NCBI GenBank assembly: GCA_903922605.1 | Contig: CAIXUG010000042.1 | Span: forward strand, 1 to 64,000 | Reading direction: 5' to 3' | Length of the DNA stretch: 64,000 bases | DNA from: an uncultured Verrucomicrobiota bacterium | GTDB taxonomy: Bacteria > Verrucomicrobiota > Verrucomicrobiia > Limisphaerales > UBA9464 | Part shown: positions 30,184 to 38,596 of the stretch, piece by piece | Layout: every line of letters starts with the position of its first letter | Position numbering within the stretch: the first letter of the stretch is position 1 | Notes under the pieces: model-generated | What the model was told of the DNA's origin: nothing | What the model saw: the letters and a program-made list of their open reading frames with translations, nothing else | Database searches by the model: none | Program-made: the position numbers and the translations under genes

Positions 30184-30714
30184 TCACTTTGCCTCAGGAA
30201 AATCCAGTACCGTGCGGGCGACCAGGTTCACGTAATTCGTGAAGGTGCAGAGCGCGACGGTGGCGGTCACTTCCATGATCTCGCCGTCGGTCAGTCCGGC
30301 GGTACGGGCGTCGTCGAGCGCCTCATCACGGATCTGGCCGCGATCGGTCGCAATGGCGCGCGCGAGCTTGAGCACGGCGTCGGTTTTCGGATTGGCCGCC
30401 ACCGCCTGGCGCGCGTCGGCGATCTCCGGTTCGCTGATGCCGCGTTTCTGGGCGAAAAAGCTGTGAGCGCTGAGACAATACGTGCAGTGGTTCTCCTCCG
30501 AGACGGTCAGCGAGATCAGTTCGCGCACCTTGCCACCGAGCGTTCCAGCAGCAATCGCGCCGCTGAAGCTGAGATACGCATCCAGGGCGGCCGGCGAGTT
30601 GGCCAGCACACGGAACATGTTGGGCACGGACCCGGCCTTGGCCTGCACTCCATCCAGGAGCTGCCGCGTTTTGCCGGTGGTTTCGGTGGGGATGCGCTGG
30701 GTGATACGGTTCAT
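30184..30714 (-). CDS. Carboxymuconolactone decarboxylase / AhpD-like protein
   Basis: A 176-aa alkylhydroperoxidase-like protein of the peroxidase-related branch. The redox motif CxxC with following His is present as EENHCTYCLSAHSFFA, close to the AhpD pattern in which the two Cys and a His relay electrons. It begins MNRITQRIPTETTGKTRQLL. It starts 50 bp after the NodT gene on the same strand and is probably the last gene of the TetR-controlled efflux operon. Peroxide or electrophile detoxification beside efflux is a reasonable inference. Confidence 0.85.
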   Translation of the reverse strand: MNRITQRIPTETTGKTRQLLDGVQAKAGSVPNMFRVLANSPAALDAYLSFSGAIAAGTLGGKVRELISLTVSEENHCTYCLSAHSFFAQKRGISEPEIADARQAVAANPKTDAVLKLARAIATDRGQIRDEALDDARTAGLTDGEIMEVTATVALCTFTNYVNLVARTVLDFPEAK

Positions 30715-30764
30715 AACGACTCTTTGGTGAGATGTTGACGTGTTTCGTACGCTGGTGTTGACGC

Positions 30765-32273
30765 TTACCGCCGATGGCTGGTGACGCCGGCGAACAACTC
30801 GCGCTCATTCCAACCGCCACCGAGGGCCTTGATGAGTTGCACGGTTGCGACCAGTCGCTGTCCGTTGAGCAGGGCGCTGGCGCGCTCAGTGGTCAACGCT
30901 TCGCGATTCGCATCCACGACTTCGAGATAGCCGGAGGCGCCCGACCGGTAACGGTCGTCCGCGAGCTCGGCCGCCCGACGTGAATTGGCCACGGCACGCT
31001 CCTGGGCGCTGGCGCGGTCAGACAGGTGGCGGATGCCAGACAGGCTGCTCTCGACTTCACCGAAGGCGACGAGCACCCGTTCACGATAGTGCGCGACCGA
31101 TTCCTCATAAGCGGCTTGGGCGCGGTGGAAATTGGCGCGGTTGCGACCGCCCGCAAAGATCGGGAGCGACAGGCTGGGGCCGATCGACCAGGTGCGGCTG
31201 TTCCAGTTGAAAAGCGTGTCGGCGTCCGCGCTCAGGAAGCCGCCGGAACCGGTCAGCGTGAGTACGGGGAAGAAGGCGGCCTTGGCGATGCCGATCTTCG
31301 CGTTGGCGGCGGCCAGTTGCCGTTCGGCCTCGGAGACATCGGGCCGGCGCTCCAGCAGGTCGGCGGGCAGGCCGGCGGGAATTGCCGGTGGCGTCACCTT
31401 CCAGCCTGAATCCGTCAGTGCGGCGAGTTTGAAACCGGACGGATTGGCTCCGACCAAGATGGCGATGGCGTTTTCCAGCTCGTCCCGATGCTTGGCGAGC
31501 GTGGCGGCTTCCGCTTCGGTGTTGGCGAGCTCGGTTTCCGCTTGGGCGATTTCCAAGGCGTTGCCGAGGCCGTTCTGTTCCCGCAAACGGACAAGCCGGA
31601 CCTGCTCGCGACGCAGGCCCACGTTGCCAGCCACGGCCGCGATCTCGGCGTCGAGGGCGCGCAGCGTGAAATAGTTCTCGGCCACGTCGGCCTGCAGCGT
31701 GAGCAGGACTGTGTTCAGTGCGGCCACCGAGGCCTGCGCCTCGTCACGGGCGCTCTCGAAGCCGCGCCGGACGCGGCCCCACAGGTCCACCTCATAGCTC
31801 AGGTCCAGTGGCGCACTGAAGGTGTTTGCGGTGAGATTGCCGAAAGTGGGAAGCTTGTTGGGCGAATAGCCCACCCGGTTGAAGCTCGGGTCGGCGTTCA
31901 GATTCGGCAGCAACGCCCCCCGCGCCACTCGTGCGGTGGCGCGCGACTGTTCCAAGCGGGCAAGGGCGGCGGCAAATCCCTGGTTGGACTGAAATGCCTG
32001 CTCTTCAAGCCGGTTCAGCGCATCATCGCCAAACACCAGCCACCAGGTCCCGCGGGGCACGGTGTCGAGCGGCCGGCCTGCTTTCCAGGTGCCGGCAAAC
32101 TCGGCGGCCTTGTAAGCCGAGGGTGCCGCGTTGGTGGGCTTTTGGTAATCCGGCCCGATGGTCAGAGCGCCGCCTTGGGCCAGTGGCTGGCCCAGCACGA
32201 GCGTGAGCAGCAGCGTGGCGGTGGCGCGGGTGAACTGGGGCTTCATTCCGGAATTCGATTGGGGAGAGTTCAT
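30765..32273 (-). CDS. NodT-family outer membrane efflux protein
   Basis: A 502-aa TolC-like outer membrane channel. The N-terminus has a signal peptide, then the family-typical LTIGPDYQKPTNAAP and TWWLVFGDDALNRLEEQA. Two OEP repeats follow, with long helices such as NVGLRREQVRLVRLREQNGL and a second DLLERRPDVSEAERQLAAA. An end of YRSGASGYLEVVDANREAL is diagnostic. It lacks the usual lipobox Cys of NodT lipoproteins. ATG 32273 is used; ATG 32246 is an equally possible start. It follows the MFS gene by 59 bp and completes a tripartite pump with the HlyD and MFS proteins. Confidence 0.9.
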   Translation of the reverse strand: MNSPQSNSGMKPQFTRATATLLLTLVLGQPLAQGGALTIGPDYQKPTNAAPSAYKAAEFAGTWKAGRPLDTVPRGTWWLVFGDDALNRLEEQAFQSNQGFAAALARLEQSRATARVARGALLPNLNADPSFNRVGYSPNKLPTFGNLTANTFSAPLDLSYEVDLWGRVRRGFESARDEAQASVAALNTVLLTLQADVAENYFTLRALDAEIAAVAGNVGLRREQVRLVRLREQNGLGNALEIAQAETELANTEAEAATLAKHRDELENAIAILVGANPSGFKLAALTDSGWKVTPPAIPAGLPADLLERRPDVSEAERQLAAANAKIGIAKAAFFPVLTLTGSGGFLSADADTLFNWNSRTWSIGPSLSLPIFAGGRNRANFHRAQAAYEESVAHYRERVLVAFGEVESSLSGIRHLSDRASAQERAVANSRRAAELADDRYRSGASGYLEVVDANREALTTERASALLNGQRLVATVQLIKALGGGWNERELFAGVTSHRR

Positions 32274-32290
32274 AAGGCGTAACGGGGTAA

Positions 32291-32311
32291 GTTTTCGGTT
32301 TTCGGTTTTCA
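32291..32311. repeat. Heptad repeat GTTTTCG x3
   Basis: Units GTTTTCG, GTTTTCG and GTTTTCA in the 59-bp gap between the NodT and MFS genes. The same word occurs at 17774-17787. Confidence 0.75.
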
Positions 32312-32332
32312 GATTTGCAGGGTCCACCGGTC

Positions 32333-33907
32333 TCAGTGGGCATCGGCGGAGGGAGCGGTCGGGGCGGCGACTTTGCGCATGAGCGGGACCAGCAGGGCGG
32401 CGACCAGCAGACAGCCGGCGATGACCGCGAAGGCGTCGGCGTAGGTCTGCACCTGCGCCTCGCGCCAGGTGAGCGCCCACAGCTTTTTCAGGGCGACGGC
32501 CTGGCCATGCACTTCGTCGCCGGTGGCGGCGGCAAAGCGGGCACTCACGCCGTGCAGCACCTGCAGCATCGAGGCGTTGGCGCTGTTCAGGTGTTCCGCC
32601 AGCCGGAGAAAGTGCAGGTTCGCCCGGTCATTGAGGATGGTCGCGCAGCCGGCGATGCCGAGCGCGCCACCCAGATTGCGCATGAGGTTGAACAGGCCGG
32701 AGGCCGACTTGAGCCGCGAAGGCGGCAGGCCCCCCAGGGTCAGGGTCACGACCGGGGCCACGGTGAACTGTTGCGCGAAACCGCGCAGCGCCTGGGGCAG
32801 CAACAGCTCGTGCAGGCTCCAGTCGTGCGTGATCGGCGTGAAGCTCCAGACGCCCACCGCCATGCAGGCCAGCCCGAACATCAGCAGCCAGCGCAGGTCA
32901 AACCGCTTCGCGAGCATGGCGTAAAAGGGGATCGCCAGGAGCTGGAACACGCCGGTGGAAAACACCGCGAGCCCGATCTGCAGCGCGCTGTAGCCCTGCA
33001 CCCGCCCCAGGAACAGCGGCGTAAGGTAGATGGTCGCGAAAATCCCGACCCCGCCCACGAACGAGAAGAGACACCCCAGCGCGAAGTTGAGGTCGGTCAG
33101 CGCGCGCAGTTCCACAATCGGGTTCTTGAAGGTCAGTCCCCGCCACACGAAGGCGAGGCCGGACAGCACCGACACCCACGCGGTCGTCAAGATAACGCGG
33201 TCCTCGAACCAGTTCCAGCGGGGGCCTTCCTCCAGGGTATATTCCAGACAACCGAGCGCCACGCCCATCAGGATCATGCCGAGGTAATCGGCCCCGCGCA
33301 GGAGGGAGAAATCGGCCTGGTCAATGCGGACCAGCAGCGGCACCACCACCGCGACGAAGATGCCCGGGACGAGGTTGATGAAGAACAGCCAGTGCCAGGA
33401 GTAATGATCCGTGATCCAGCCGCCCACCGTGGGCCCGAGCGTCGGGGCGAGCGAGGCGAGCGCACCGATCACAGCCGCCGCCACCACGCGCTGATGGCCC
33501 TTGAAATAGAAGAACGCGGAGGTGAAGACCGTGGGGATCATCGAGCCACCCAGAAAGCCCTGCAACGCGCGGAAGATAATCATGCTCCGGATGTCCCATG
33601 CCCAACCGCACAGCAGGCTCGCTGCGGTGAAGCCGATCGCGGAGATGCTGAACAGCCACCGCGTGGACATCACCCGGGAGAGCCAGCCCGACAGCGGGAT
33701 GACGATGATCTCGGCGATCAGGTAGCTGGTCTGGACCCAGGCGACCTCGTCATGGCTGGCGGACAGACCGCCACCGATGTCGGCGAGCGAGGCCGACACG
33801 ATCTGGATGTCGAGCAGGGCGATGAAGAGCCCCACGCACATCACCGCAAAGGCGAAGACCTTCGTGCGGAGCGGCAATTCGGCGGGCTGATCGGTGGCTG
33901 TGTTCAT
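32333..33907 (-). CDS. DHA2-family multidrug MFS transporter (EmrB/QacA type)
   Basis: A 524-aa inner membrane drug:H+ antiporter with about 14 predicted helices. The DHA2 motif is present as LFIALLDIQIVSASL in helix 1, then VAWVQTSYLIAEIIVIPLSG, the MFS motif region RALQGFLGGSMIP and motif C-like LAPTLGPTVGGW. It works with the HlyD adaptor encoded just upstream (22 bp gap) and the outer membrane channel downstream. Regulation is by the TetR protein at 35376 through the operator at 35279. Substrates are unknown. Confidence 0.93.
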   Translation of the reverse strand: MNTATDQPAELPLRTKVFAFAVMCVGLFIALLDIQIVSASLADIGGGLSASHDEVAWVQTSYLIAEIIVIPLSGWLSRVMSTRWLFSISAIGFTAASLLCGWAWDIRSMIIFRALQGFLGGSMIPTVFTSAFFYFKGHQRVVAAAVIGALASLAPTLGPTVGGWITDHYSWHWLFFINLVPGIFVAVVVPLLVRIDQADFSLLRGADYLGMILMGVALGCLEYTLEEGPRWNWFEDRVILTTAWVSVLSGLAFVWRGLTFKNPIVELRALTDLNFALGCLFSFVGGVGIFATIYLTPLFLGRVQGYSALQIGLAVFSTGVFQLLAIPFYAMLAKRFDLRWLLMFGLACMAVGVWSFTPITHDWSLHELLLPQALRGFAQQFTVAPVVTLTLGGLPPSRLKSASGLFNLMRNLGGALGIAGCATILNDRANLHFLRLAEHLNSANASMLQVLHGVSARFAAATGDEVHGQAVALKKLWALTWREAQVQTYADAFAVIAGCLLVAALLVPLMRKVAAPTAPSADAH

Positions 33908-33928
33908 GGCAGTGATGAGTTGGGTGAT

Positions 33929-35128
33929 TTACAGCGTGGAGGTTCCGTGGCTGCGACCATCGACTTCGGCGGTGACGGAGAGGCCCGGCCGCAACTGGCC
34001 GCCGGTGGCCGCCTCGTCATCCAGCACGATCCGCACGGCCACGCGCTGCACGATCTTGGTGAAGTTACCGGTCGCGTTTTCGGGCGGCAGCACGCTGAAC
34101 TGCGCCCCGGTCGCCGGGGCCACGCTGACCACGTGCCCGCGAAATTCGCGGCCCGGCAGGGAATCCACCCGCACGGTCGCCGATGAACCCGGCTGGGTCT
34201 GGGCGAGCTGGTTTTCCTTGTAGTTCGCATCGATCCACAGACCGTGCGAGGGCACCAGCGAGATCATTTGGGAACCGATGGACGCGTACGCGCCGGCCCG
34301 GGCGCTGCGGTTGCCCACGATGCCGTCGATCGGGGAGCGCAGTTCCGTGTAGCCCACGTTGAGCCGCGCGAGATCCCGCTCGGCGTTCGCCTGTTCGAGG
34401 GCGGCTTGGGCCTCCTGCTTTTCCGTCGCGATCACCTCGAGCCGGCGTTGCGCGGCGGCCAGGCCCGCCCGCGTCCGCTCGCCGGCCGCCAAGGCCTGTT
34501 TGTAGTCCGCTTCGGCCTTCTGAAAGCTCTGCACCGAAACCGCCGCGCCCTGCGACAGCTTCGCATAGCGGACCACGTCATCGTGCGCCCGGTTGGTCTC
34601 GGCTTCGGCCGAGCTGATCTCCGCTTCGGCCTGCGCGACCATCGCCTCTTGGAGGTGGCGGGTGGCATCCAGATTGCCGAGCGCCGCCTGCCGCGTGGCC
34701 ACCACGGCCTCGGCCTTGGCCAGGGTCGCCCGGTAATCCCGGTCGTCGAGGCGGAGGAGCAGATCCCCGGCATGGACGGCCTGGTTGTCGCCGACCGCCA
34801 CCTCGGCGATGAAGCCGGAGACCTTAGGCGCGATCACCGTCACGTCACCGCCCACATAGGCGTCGTCGGTGGTTTCGATGAAACGCCCCTCGGTCCACCA
34901 ACGGTGCCCGAGCTCCGCCCCACCAAGCACGGCCGCAAGCACGAGCGCGCCAAGCATCATTTGCTTGCCTGACGGACGGCGCTTCGGGGCGGCAGGGATC
35001 GGCTCAGGAGCCGGGCTGACCGGGCGCTCGGAACCATTGCGGGCGGCCGGAATGGTCGGGGTGGGAGCCAGAGTGGCGCGCTGGAGTTGGCTCACCAGCG
35101 GGGCGGAATTCAGGATGGTAGCATTCAT
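33929..35128 (-). CDS. HlyD/EmrA-family membrane fusion protein
   Basis: A 399-aa periplasmic adaptor. An ~50-residue Pro-rich cytoplasmic stretch precedes one transmembrane helix (54-73, QMMLGALVLAAVLGGAEL). The EmrA signature TTDDAYVGGDVTVIAPKVSG follows, then a long coiled coil (about 120-240) and a second lipoyl-like half (VGYTELRSPIDGIVGNRSAR). It bridges the MFS pump and the outer membrane channel. It is the first structural gene of the operon, with the TetR operator 150 bp upstream. Confidence 0.93.
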   Translation of the reverse strand: MNATILNSAPLVSQLQRATLAPTPTIPAARNGSERPVSPAPEPIPAAPKRRPSGKQMMLGALVLAAVLGGAELGHRWWTEGRFIETTDDAYVGGDVTVIAPKVSGFIAEVAVGDNQAVHAGDLLLRLDDRDYRATLAKAEAVVATRQAALGNLDATRHLQEAMVAQAEAEISSAEAETNRAHDDVVRYAKLSQGAAVSVQSFQKAEADYKQALAAGERTRAGLAAAQRRLEVIATEKQEAQAALEQANAERDLARLNVGYTELRSPIDGIVGNRSARAGAYASIGSQMISLVPSHGLWIDANYKENQLAQTQPGSSATVRVDSLPGREFRGHVVSVAPATGAQFSVLPPENATGNFTKIVQRVAVRIVLDDEAATGGQLRPGLSVTAEVDGRSHGTSTL

Positions 35129-35278
35129 AGAGCGGGGAGGTTGATGGTTTTACTTGGAAATCAGTGGGTGGCGTCCCAAGTCGTCCGGGTCAGCCGGAAG
35201 GAGGCGTGGGTTCGGAATCCAGCCCCGGCGGTCCGCATTTCGCTGACCCGAGTCCGCGTGAGCCAAGTTTGCCAGTGA

Positions 35279-35300
35279 ACATACAAACCAGTCGGTATGT
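35279..35300 (-). promoter_or_regulatory. TetR operator upstream of the efflux operon
   Basis: Read on the minus strand, the 22-bp site holds ACATACCGACTGG followed by TTTGTATGT. It matches the site at 36012-36032 at 20 of 21 positions. The half-sites CATAC and GTATG are inverted. It lies 150 bp before the HlyD gene start and 76 bp past the tetR stop. Confidence 0.8.
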
Positions 35301-35375
35301 AATTTGAGCAAAACTTGGCCAGGGAAATTTTCGAAGCGTTCATGGAAGGTAAGAGGAGAGGAAAAGCGCGCCGGA

Positions 35376-36014
35376 TTACTTGGCCATTGCCGGGGTTGCC
35401 TGGCCGAAGAGGTAGTTCAGGTAGCGCCGGAAGTGCTCCATGTTGTCCATCAGCACGGTGTTGGTATCCGAGGCCTTGGCCATCATGGAAGAGCCCTGAA
35501 AGATCGAGACGTAGAACCGCGCCACACTGGCCGGGTCAAAGTCGGCCTGAGGTGCGTAGGCGTCTTTGGCCAGGGCCAGATCGCGCGTCACTTCTTCGGA
35601 AATCTTCGCGAACGCCTGCTGGCAGAGGCCACGCAATTCGGGATGGGTCAAGGAGACCTCTTGAGCCATCACGCCTACTAGGCAGCCCTTGGTGAGGCGC
35701 TCCGGGCCCCCTACGGATGCCTTCACGAAATCCACGCGGCCATGCAGGCGGGCCAATGGATCCTCCAGCTTGCGGAAGGGGGCGTTCTGAAACTCCTCGG
35801 ACTTGCCGTCGCGGAAGCTCTCGATGGCCGACCGGGCGATGTCTTCCTTGCTCTTGAAGTAGTGGAAAAAGGCCCCTTTCGTCATGCCGGCCACCCCGCA
35901 GATGTCATCCACGGTGGTGGCGTTGTAGCCCTTGGCCCGCATGAGTCGGATCCCGGCATCGACCAGCTTGGTCTTGGTTTCCGACTGACCGTTGTTTTGG
36001 AAGCGCGTTGTCAT
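35376..36014 (-). CDS. TetR-family transcriptional regulator of efflux operon
   Basis: A 212-aa regulator. The N-terminal helix-turn-helix (about 13-57) includes TKTKLVDAGIRLMRAKGYNA, TTVDDICGVAGMTKGAFFHY and FKSKEDI, the standard TetR pattern. The C-terminal ligand domain carries a LTKGCLVGVMAQEVS segment typical of the YcdC/NemR-like group. ATG 36014 is used; it lies within one of the two near-identical operators, so repression of its own synthesis is expected. The second operator precedes hlyD. The inducer is not known; the Cys in KGCLVG hints at an electrophile-responsive type but this is speculative. Confidence 0.92.
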   Translation of the reverse strand: MTTRFQNNGQSETKTKLVDAGIRLMRAKGYNATTVDDICGVAGMTKGAFFHYFKSKEDIARSAIESFRDGKSEEFQNAPFRKLEDPLARLHGRVDFVKASVGGPERLTKGCLVGVMAQEVSLTHPELRGLCQQAFAKISEEVTRDLALAKDAYAPQADFDPASVARFYVSIFQGSSMMAKASDTNTVLMDNMEHFRRYLNYLFGQATPAMAK

Positions 36015-36032
36015 ACCGACTGGTATGTATGT
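36012..36032 (-). promoter_or_regulatory. TetR operator overlapping the tetR start
   Basis: A perfect palindrome CATACC-GACT-GGTATG (36012-36027) followed by TATGT. It includes the tetR start codon. This position suggests a very short leader or leaderless message, or that the operator blocks elongation. It also lies 127 bp before the divergent lipoprotein gene. Confidence 0.82.
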
Positions 36033-36158
36033 GACGTGAGCTGGCATTTTCGTCAAGGGCTTTTTGAAATTTTTGTGGACTGGGACTGCCTGCGGGTCGT
36101 TTTCGTTTTCAATTTGGAAAACAGCCTGCACCCAATCACCGTCCACTGGACTGGCATT

Positions 36159-36509
36159 ATGCACCTAGCACGCAGCCTTTTTCTTCTCCTTCCGGCGGGA
36201 CTGCTGTTGGTGGGATGTGCCGTGGATCGGAGGCGTGAAGAGTCCCGGATTTGCGAGATTCATCATGGAAGCATGGTCAGGACGACGGTTCCCATCGTTT
36301 ACGGTCTTGCCCCCATCCCCGGAGTCGGCAGTGCCCAAGCTATCGCGCTGCACAACACTTTCCCACACGCTGAGGAATGGGTGAACGGTGGCTGCGTTGT
36401 TCGGCTTTTCTCGCCGCACCGGGCGGTCATTTGGACCTGCGGCGCATGCCAGGTTGCCAAACGGAAGTGGGAATCTGACCGGGCTGCGATCACCCGCAAG
36501 GCACCGTGA
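36159..36509 (+). CDS. Small Cys/His-rich lipoprotein, unknown
   Basis: A 116-aa protein with a lipoprotein signal ending LLLVGC (Cys20), so lipid anchoring is likely. The mature part has the pattern CEIHHGSM, a TTVPIVYGL strand, a GGC and a CGAC near the end. Cys/His spacing suggests metal or heme binding, but no ligand is proven. Proteins with this CEIHH-type start occur as short hypotheticals in related bacteria, as far as I recall. It is divergent from tetR. The frame is open further upstream through tetR, which is a shadow. Confidence 0.66.
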   Translation: MHLARSLFLLLPAGLLLVGCAVDRRREESRICEIHHGSMVRTTVPIVYGLAPIPGVGSAQAIALHNTFPHAEEWVNGGCVVRLFSPHRAVIWTCGACQVAKRKWESDRAAITRKAP

Positions 36510-36584
36510 AGCCATTGGGATTAACGGCTGAAATCAGCTTCGTTTCGCCTTCCCATCAGATATTTTCAAAAAAGTGGACCGCTA

Positions 36585-36609
36585 TGTCGAAATGGGGCTG
36601 GCTGGCCCG
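36585..36609 (+). promoter_or_regulatory. Candidate ECF42-type promoter
   Basis: TGTCGA (36585-36590), a 15-bp spacer and CGTC (36606-36609), 74 bp before the DGPF gene. TGTCGA at -35 with a CG(A/T)C at -10 is the motif I recall for ECF42 sigma factors. Such a factor is encoded two genes downstream, so autoregulation is plausible. Confidence 0.5.
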
Positions 36610-36682
36610 TCTTCCCAAGTGCATGGGATGATCCCGTGCGACACGAAACGACACGAAACGAAACATTCAACGACACCTCATC

Positions 36683-37048
36683 ATGGAATACATGCTCCTG
36701 TTTCTCGAATCGAAGGAAGACTTCGCCGCCCGCAGTGAAGACCCCAAGACCAGCCCGTACTGGGGTGCTTGGATGGCCTACGGAAAGGCGATGGCCGAGG
36801 CCGGCGTGACCAAGGGCATCGGCAACGCCCTCCAACCGCCGGACACCGCCACGGTCGTCCGCCTGAAGGACGGAAAGCGGCTCGTGCAGGATGGCCCCTT
36901 TGCCTCCGCGAAGGAGCAGCTCGGCGGCTACATGATCATCGAAGTGCCGGGTCTGGATCAGGCGCTGGAATGGGCCGCGCGCTGTCCGGCCGCCGTCCGC
37001 GGCGCAGTCGAGGTCCGGCCGGTGCTGGACATTGGCTGCGGTGAGTGA
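36683..37048 (+). CDS. YCII-related (DGPF) protein
   Basis: A 121-aa dimeric alpha/beta-barrel protein. The DGPF motif is visible as RLVQDGPFASAKEQLGGY. The start MEYMLLFLE and the EVRPVLD end are standard for this family. Genes of this kind sit beside ECF42 sigma factors in many genomes. They are often thought to be targets of that sigma factor, but biochemical function is not established. It is followed 22 bp later by the ECF42 gene. Upstream are a candidate ECF42 promoter and a short direct repeat (CGACACGAAA twice, 36637-36656). Confidence 0.88.
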   Translation: MEYMLLFLESKEDFAARSEDPKTSPYWGAWMAYGKAMAEAGVTKGIGNALQPPDTATVVRLKDGKRLVQDGPFASAKEQLGGYMIIEVPGLDQALEWAARCPAAVRGAVEVRPVLDIGCGE

Positions 37049-37070
37049 GACCGCCTGCATCTTGTTGCGG

Positions 37071-38294
37071 ATGGATGCATTCGCCACCGTCGATGCGGTT
37101 GCCCGAGATTCCTACGGGCGGCTGGTCGCGTATCTCTCGGCCCGGTCACGGGATGTGGCCGGTGCCGAGGATGCGCTGAGCGAGGCGCTCCAATCCGCGC
37201 TCATCGTCTGGCCCCGGGACGGCATGCCGGATAAGCCCGAGGCCTGGCTGCTTGCAACCGCGCGACGGCGGCTGATTGATGAGGCGCGTCGCACCGAGGT
37301 CCGCGACCGCCATCAGCCGGTCGTCCAACAGCTCATGGAGGAGGCGATGACACTGCAACCCGACGAACCGTTTCCCGATGAGCGGCTGAAGCTGCTCTTC
37401 CTCTGCGCGCACCCGGCCATCGATGCCGCCGTCCGGACGCCGCTGATGCTCCAGACGGTCCTCGGGCTGGATGCCACGCGTATCGCCTCCGCGTTTCTTG
37501 TCGCGCCGGCGGCGATGGCCCAGCGGCTGGTGCGGGCCAAGGCGAAGATCCGGCTCGCGGGCATCCCGTTGGTGCTGCCTGAGGCCGATGAATGGCCCGC
37601 CCGCCTCGAATCCGTGTTGGAGGCGATCTATGCAGCCTACGGCACCGCCTGGGAGCACGCCTTAGGCACCGATGCCACCCTGCAAGGCCTGGCCACCGAA
37701 GCCATCTGGCTGGGGCAGGTGGTGGTGCGGCTCCTCCCCGAGGCGGCGGAGGCGCTTGGACTGCTCTCGCTGATGCTCCATTGCGAAGCCCGCCGGTTGG
37801 CACGCCGTGATGCCGCAGGCGACTATGTCCCGTTGTCCGAGCAGTCGCCCATGCTCTGGTCCGTCCCGCTGATGGATGCCGCCGAGCAGCTCCTTGCCCG
37901 CGCCGCCACCTTTCAGAGTCCCGGCCGTTTTCAACTGGAGGCGGCCATCCAGTCGGCGCATACGCACCGTCGGTTTTCGGCACGCACTGATTGGGACGCC
38001 ATCGTACAGCTTTACGATGCCCTGATCGGCTGCTCCCCGACGCTGGGTGCGCTCGTGGGCCGCGCCGCCGCACTCGCCGAAGCCGGCCGCTGGCCGGAAG
38101 CGGCGGCGGCCCTGGACGAGATTCCCGATGGCGCGGTGGCGGGATACCAAGCCTACTGGGCCGTGCGGGCGCATGTCCTTGTCGGACAGGGAAACCGTCC
38201 TGCCGCCCGCGAAGCCTACACCCGCGCCATCGGCCTGAGCGAAGACGAGGCCGTGCGGCGTTTCCTCCAAGGGCGGGTGAACGCGTTGGCATGA
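37071..38294 (+). CDS. ECF42-type sigma factor with long C-terminal extension
   Basis: A 407-aa sigma factor. Region 2 is near 5-75 (VARDSYGRLVAYLSARSRDV, AEDALSEALQSALIVWPRDG, WLLATARRRLIDEARR). Region 4 is around 105-160 (RTPLMLQTVLGLDATRIASA, FLVAPAAMAQRLVRAKAKIR). The ~230-residue helical TPR-like extension (LLHCEARRLARRDAAGDYVP, GRAAALAEAGRWPEAAAAL) is the hallmark of ECF42 and is needed for activity in studied members. No anti-sigma gene is nearby, as usual for this group. ATG 37071 fits the family N-terminus; TTG 37032 and GTG 37041 are alternatives. Confidence 0.9.
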   Translation: MDAFATVDAVARDSYGRLVAYLSARSRDVAGAEDALSEALQSALIVWPRDGMPDKPEAWLLATARRRLIDEARRTEVRDRHQPVVQQLMEEAMTLQPDEPFPDERLKLLFLCAHPAIDAAVRTPLMLQTVLGLDATRIASAFLVAPAAMAQRLVRAKAKIRLAGIPLVLPEADEWPARLESVLEAIYAAYGTAWEHALGTDATLQGLATEAIWLGQVVVRLLPEAAEALGLLSLMLHCEARRLARRDAAGDYVPLSEQSPMLWSVPLMDAAEQLLARAATFQSPGRFQLEAAIQSAHTHRRFSARTDWDAIVQLYDALIGCSPTLGALVGRAAALAEAGRWPEAAAALDEIPDGAVAGYQAYWAVRAHVLVGQGNRPAAREAYTRAIGLSEDEAVRRFLQGRVNALA

Positions 38295-38596
38295 TCGGCG
38301 GGAATTGCGGAGACGGAACGCCGGGAATTGTTCGTCGCATAGCGACGATGTGACCGTAGCCGTGGGCTCGACCCACGGCTTATGGAGGTAATGGCACGCG
38401 TCGCGTAGCGACGTTCGAAGAGGGCGCCTCGTTGAGAGCATGGGATTTCAAACGTCGCTACGCGACACCTTTCCCTTTCCGTAGGCAACCGTGGGCAAAT
38501 GCCCACGGCTATTTTCACATCGTCGCTATGCGACGAAATTGCACCGTCCCGACTTATACCGATTTGTGCCGCGGAATTCCTGCCCGATGGTCCTGC
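38295..38596. other. Intergenic region filled by a REP/BIME-like element
   Basis: The 302 bp between the ECF42 gene and the HtrA-like gene contain no gene. Most of it is the nested inverted repeat at 38331-38537. The ~60 bp before the protease show no clear promoter. Confidence 0.7.
38331..38537. repeat. Nested inverted repeat, REP/BIME family A
   Basis: Outer arms 38331-38380 and 38488-38537 are inverted copies over ~50 bp, each made of hairpin GTCGC-ATA-GCGAC and hairpin CCGTGGGC/GCCCACGG (or GGGCTCGACCC). Inner arms near 38396-38420 and 38448-38470 are inverted copies of a variant, GTCGC-GTA-GCGAC. The order is A, B, B inverted, A inverted. A degenerate piece recurs near 48625. Confidence 0.9.

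Noticed and set aside
32315-34186. A 623-codon plus-strand frame opposite the MFS transporter
   Set aside because: Arg/His/Gly/Gln-rich, no hydrophobic pattern or domain; the minus-strand transporter is clear.
35742-36158. Upstream extension of the small lipoprotein frame
   Set aside because: It runs antisense through tetR. The lipoprotein signal starts cleanly at ATG 36159.
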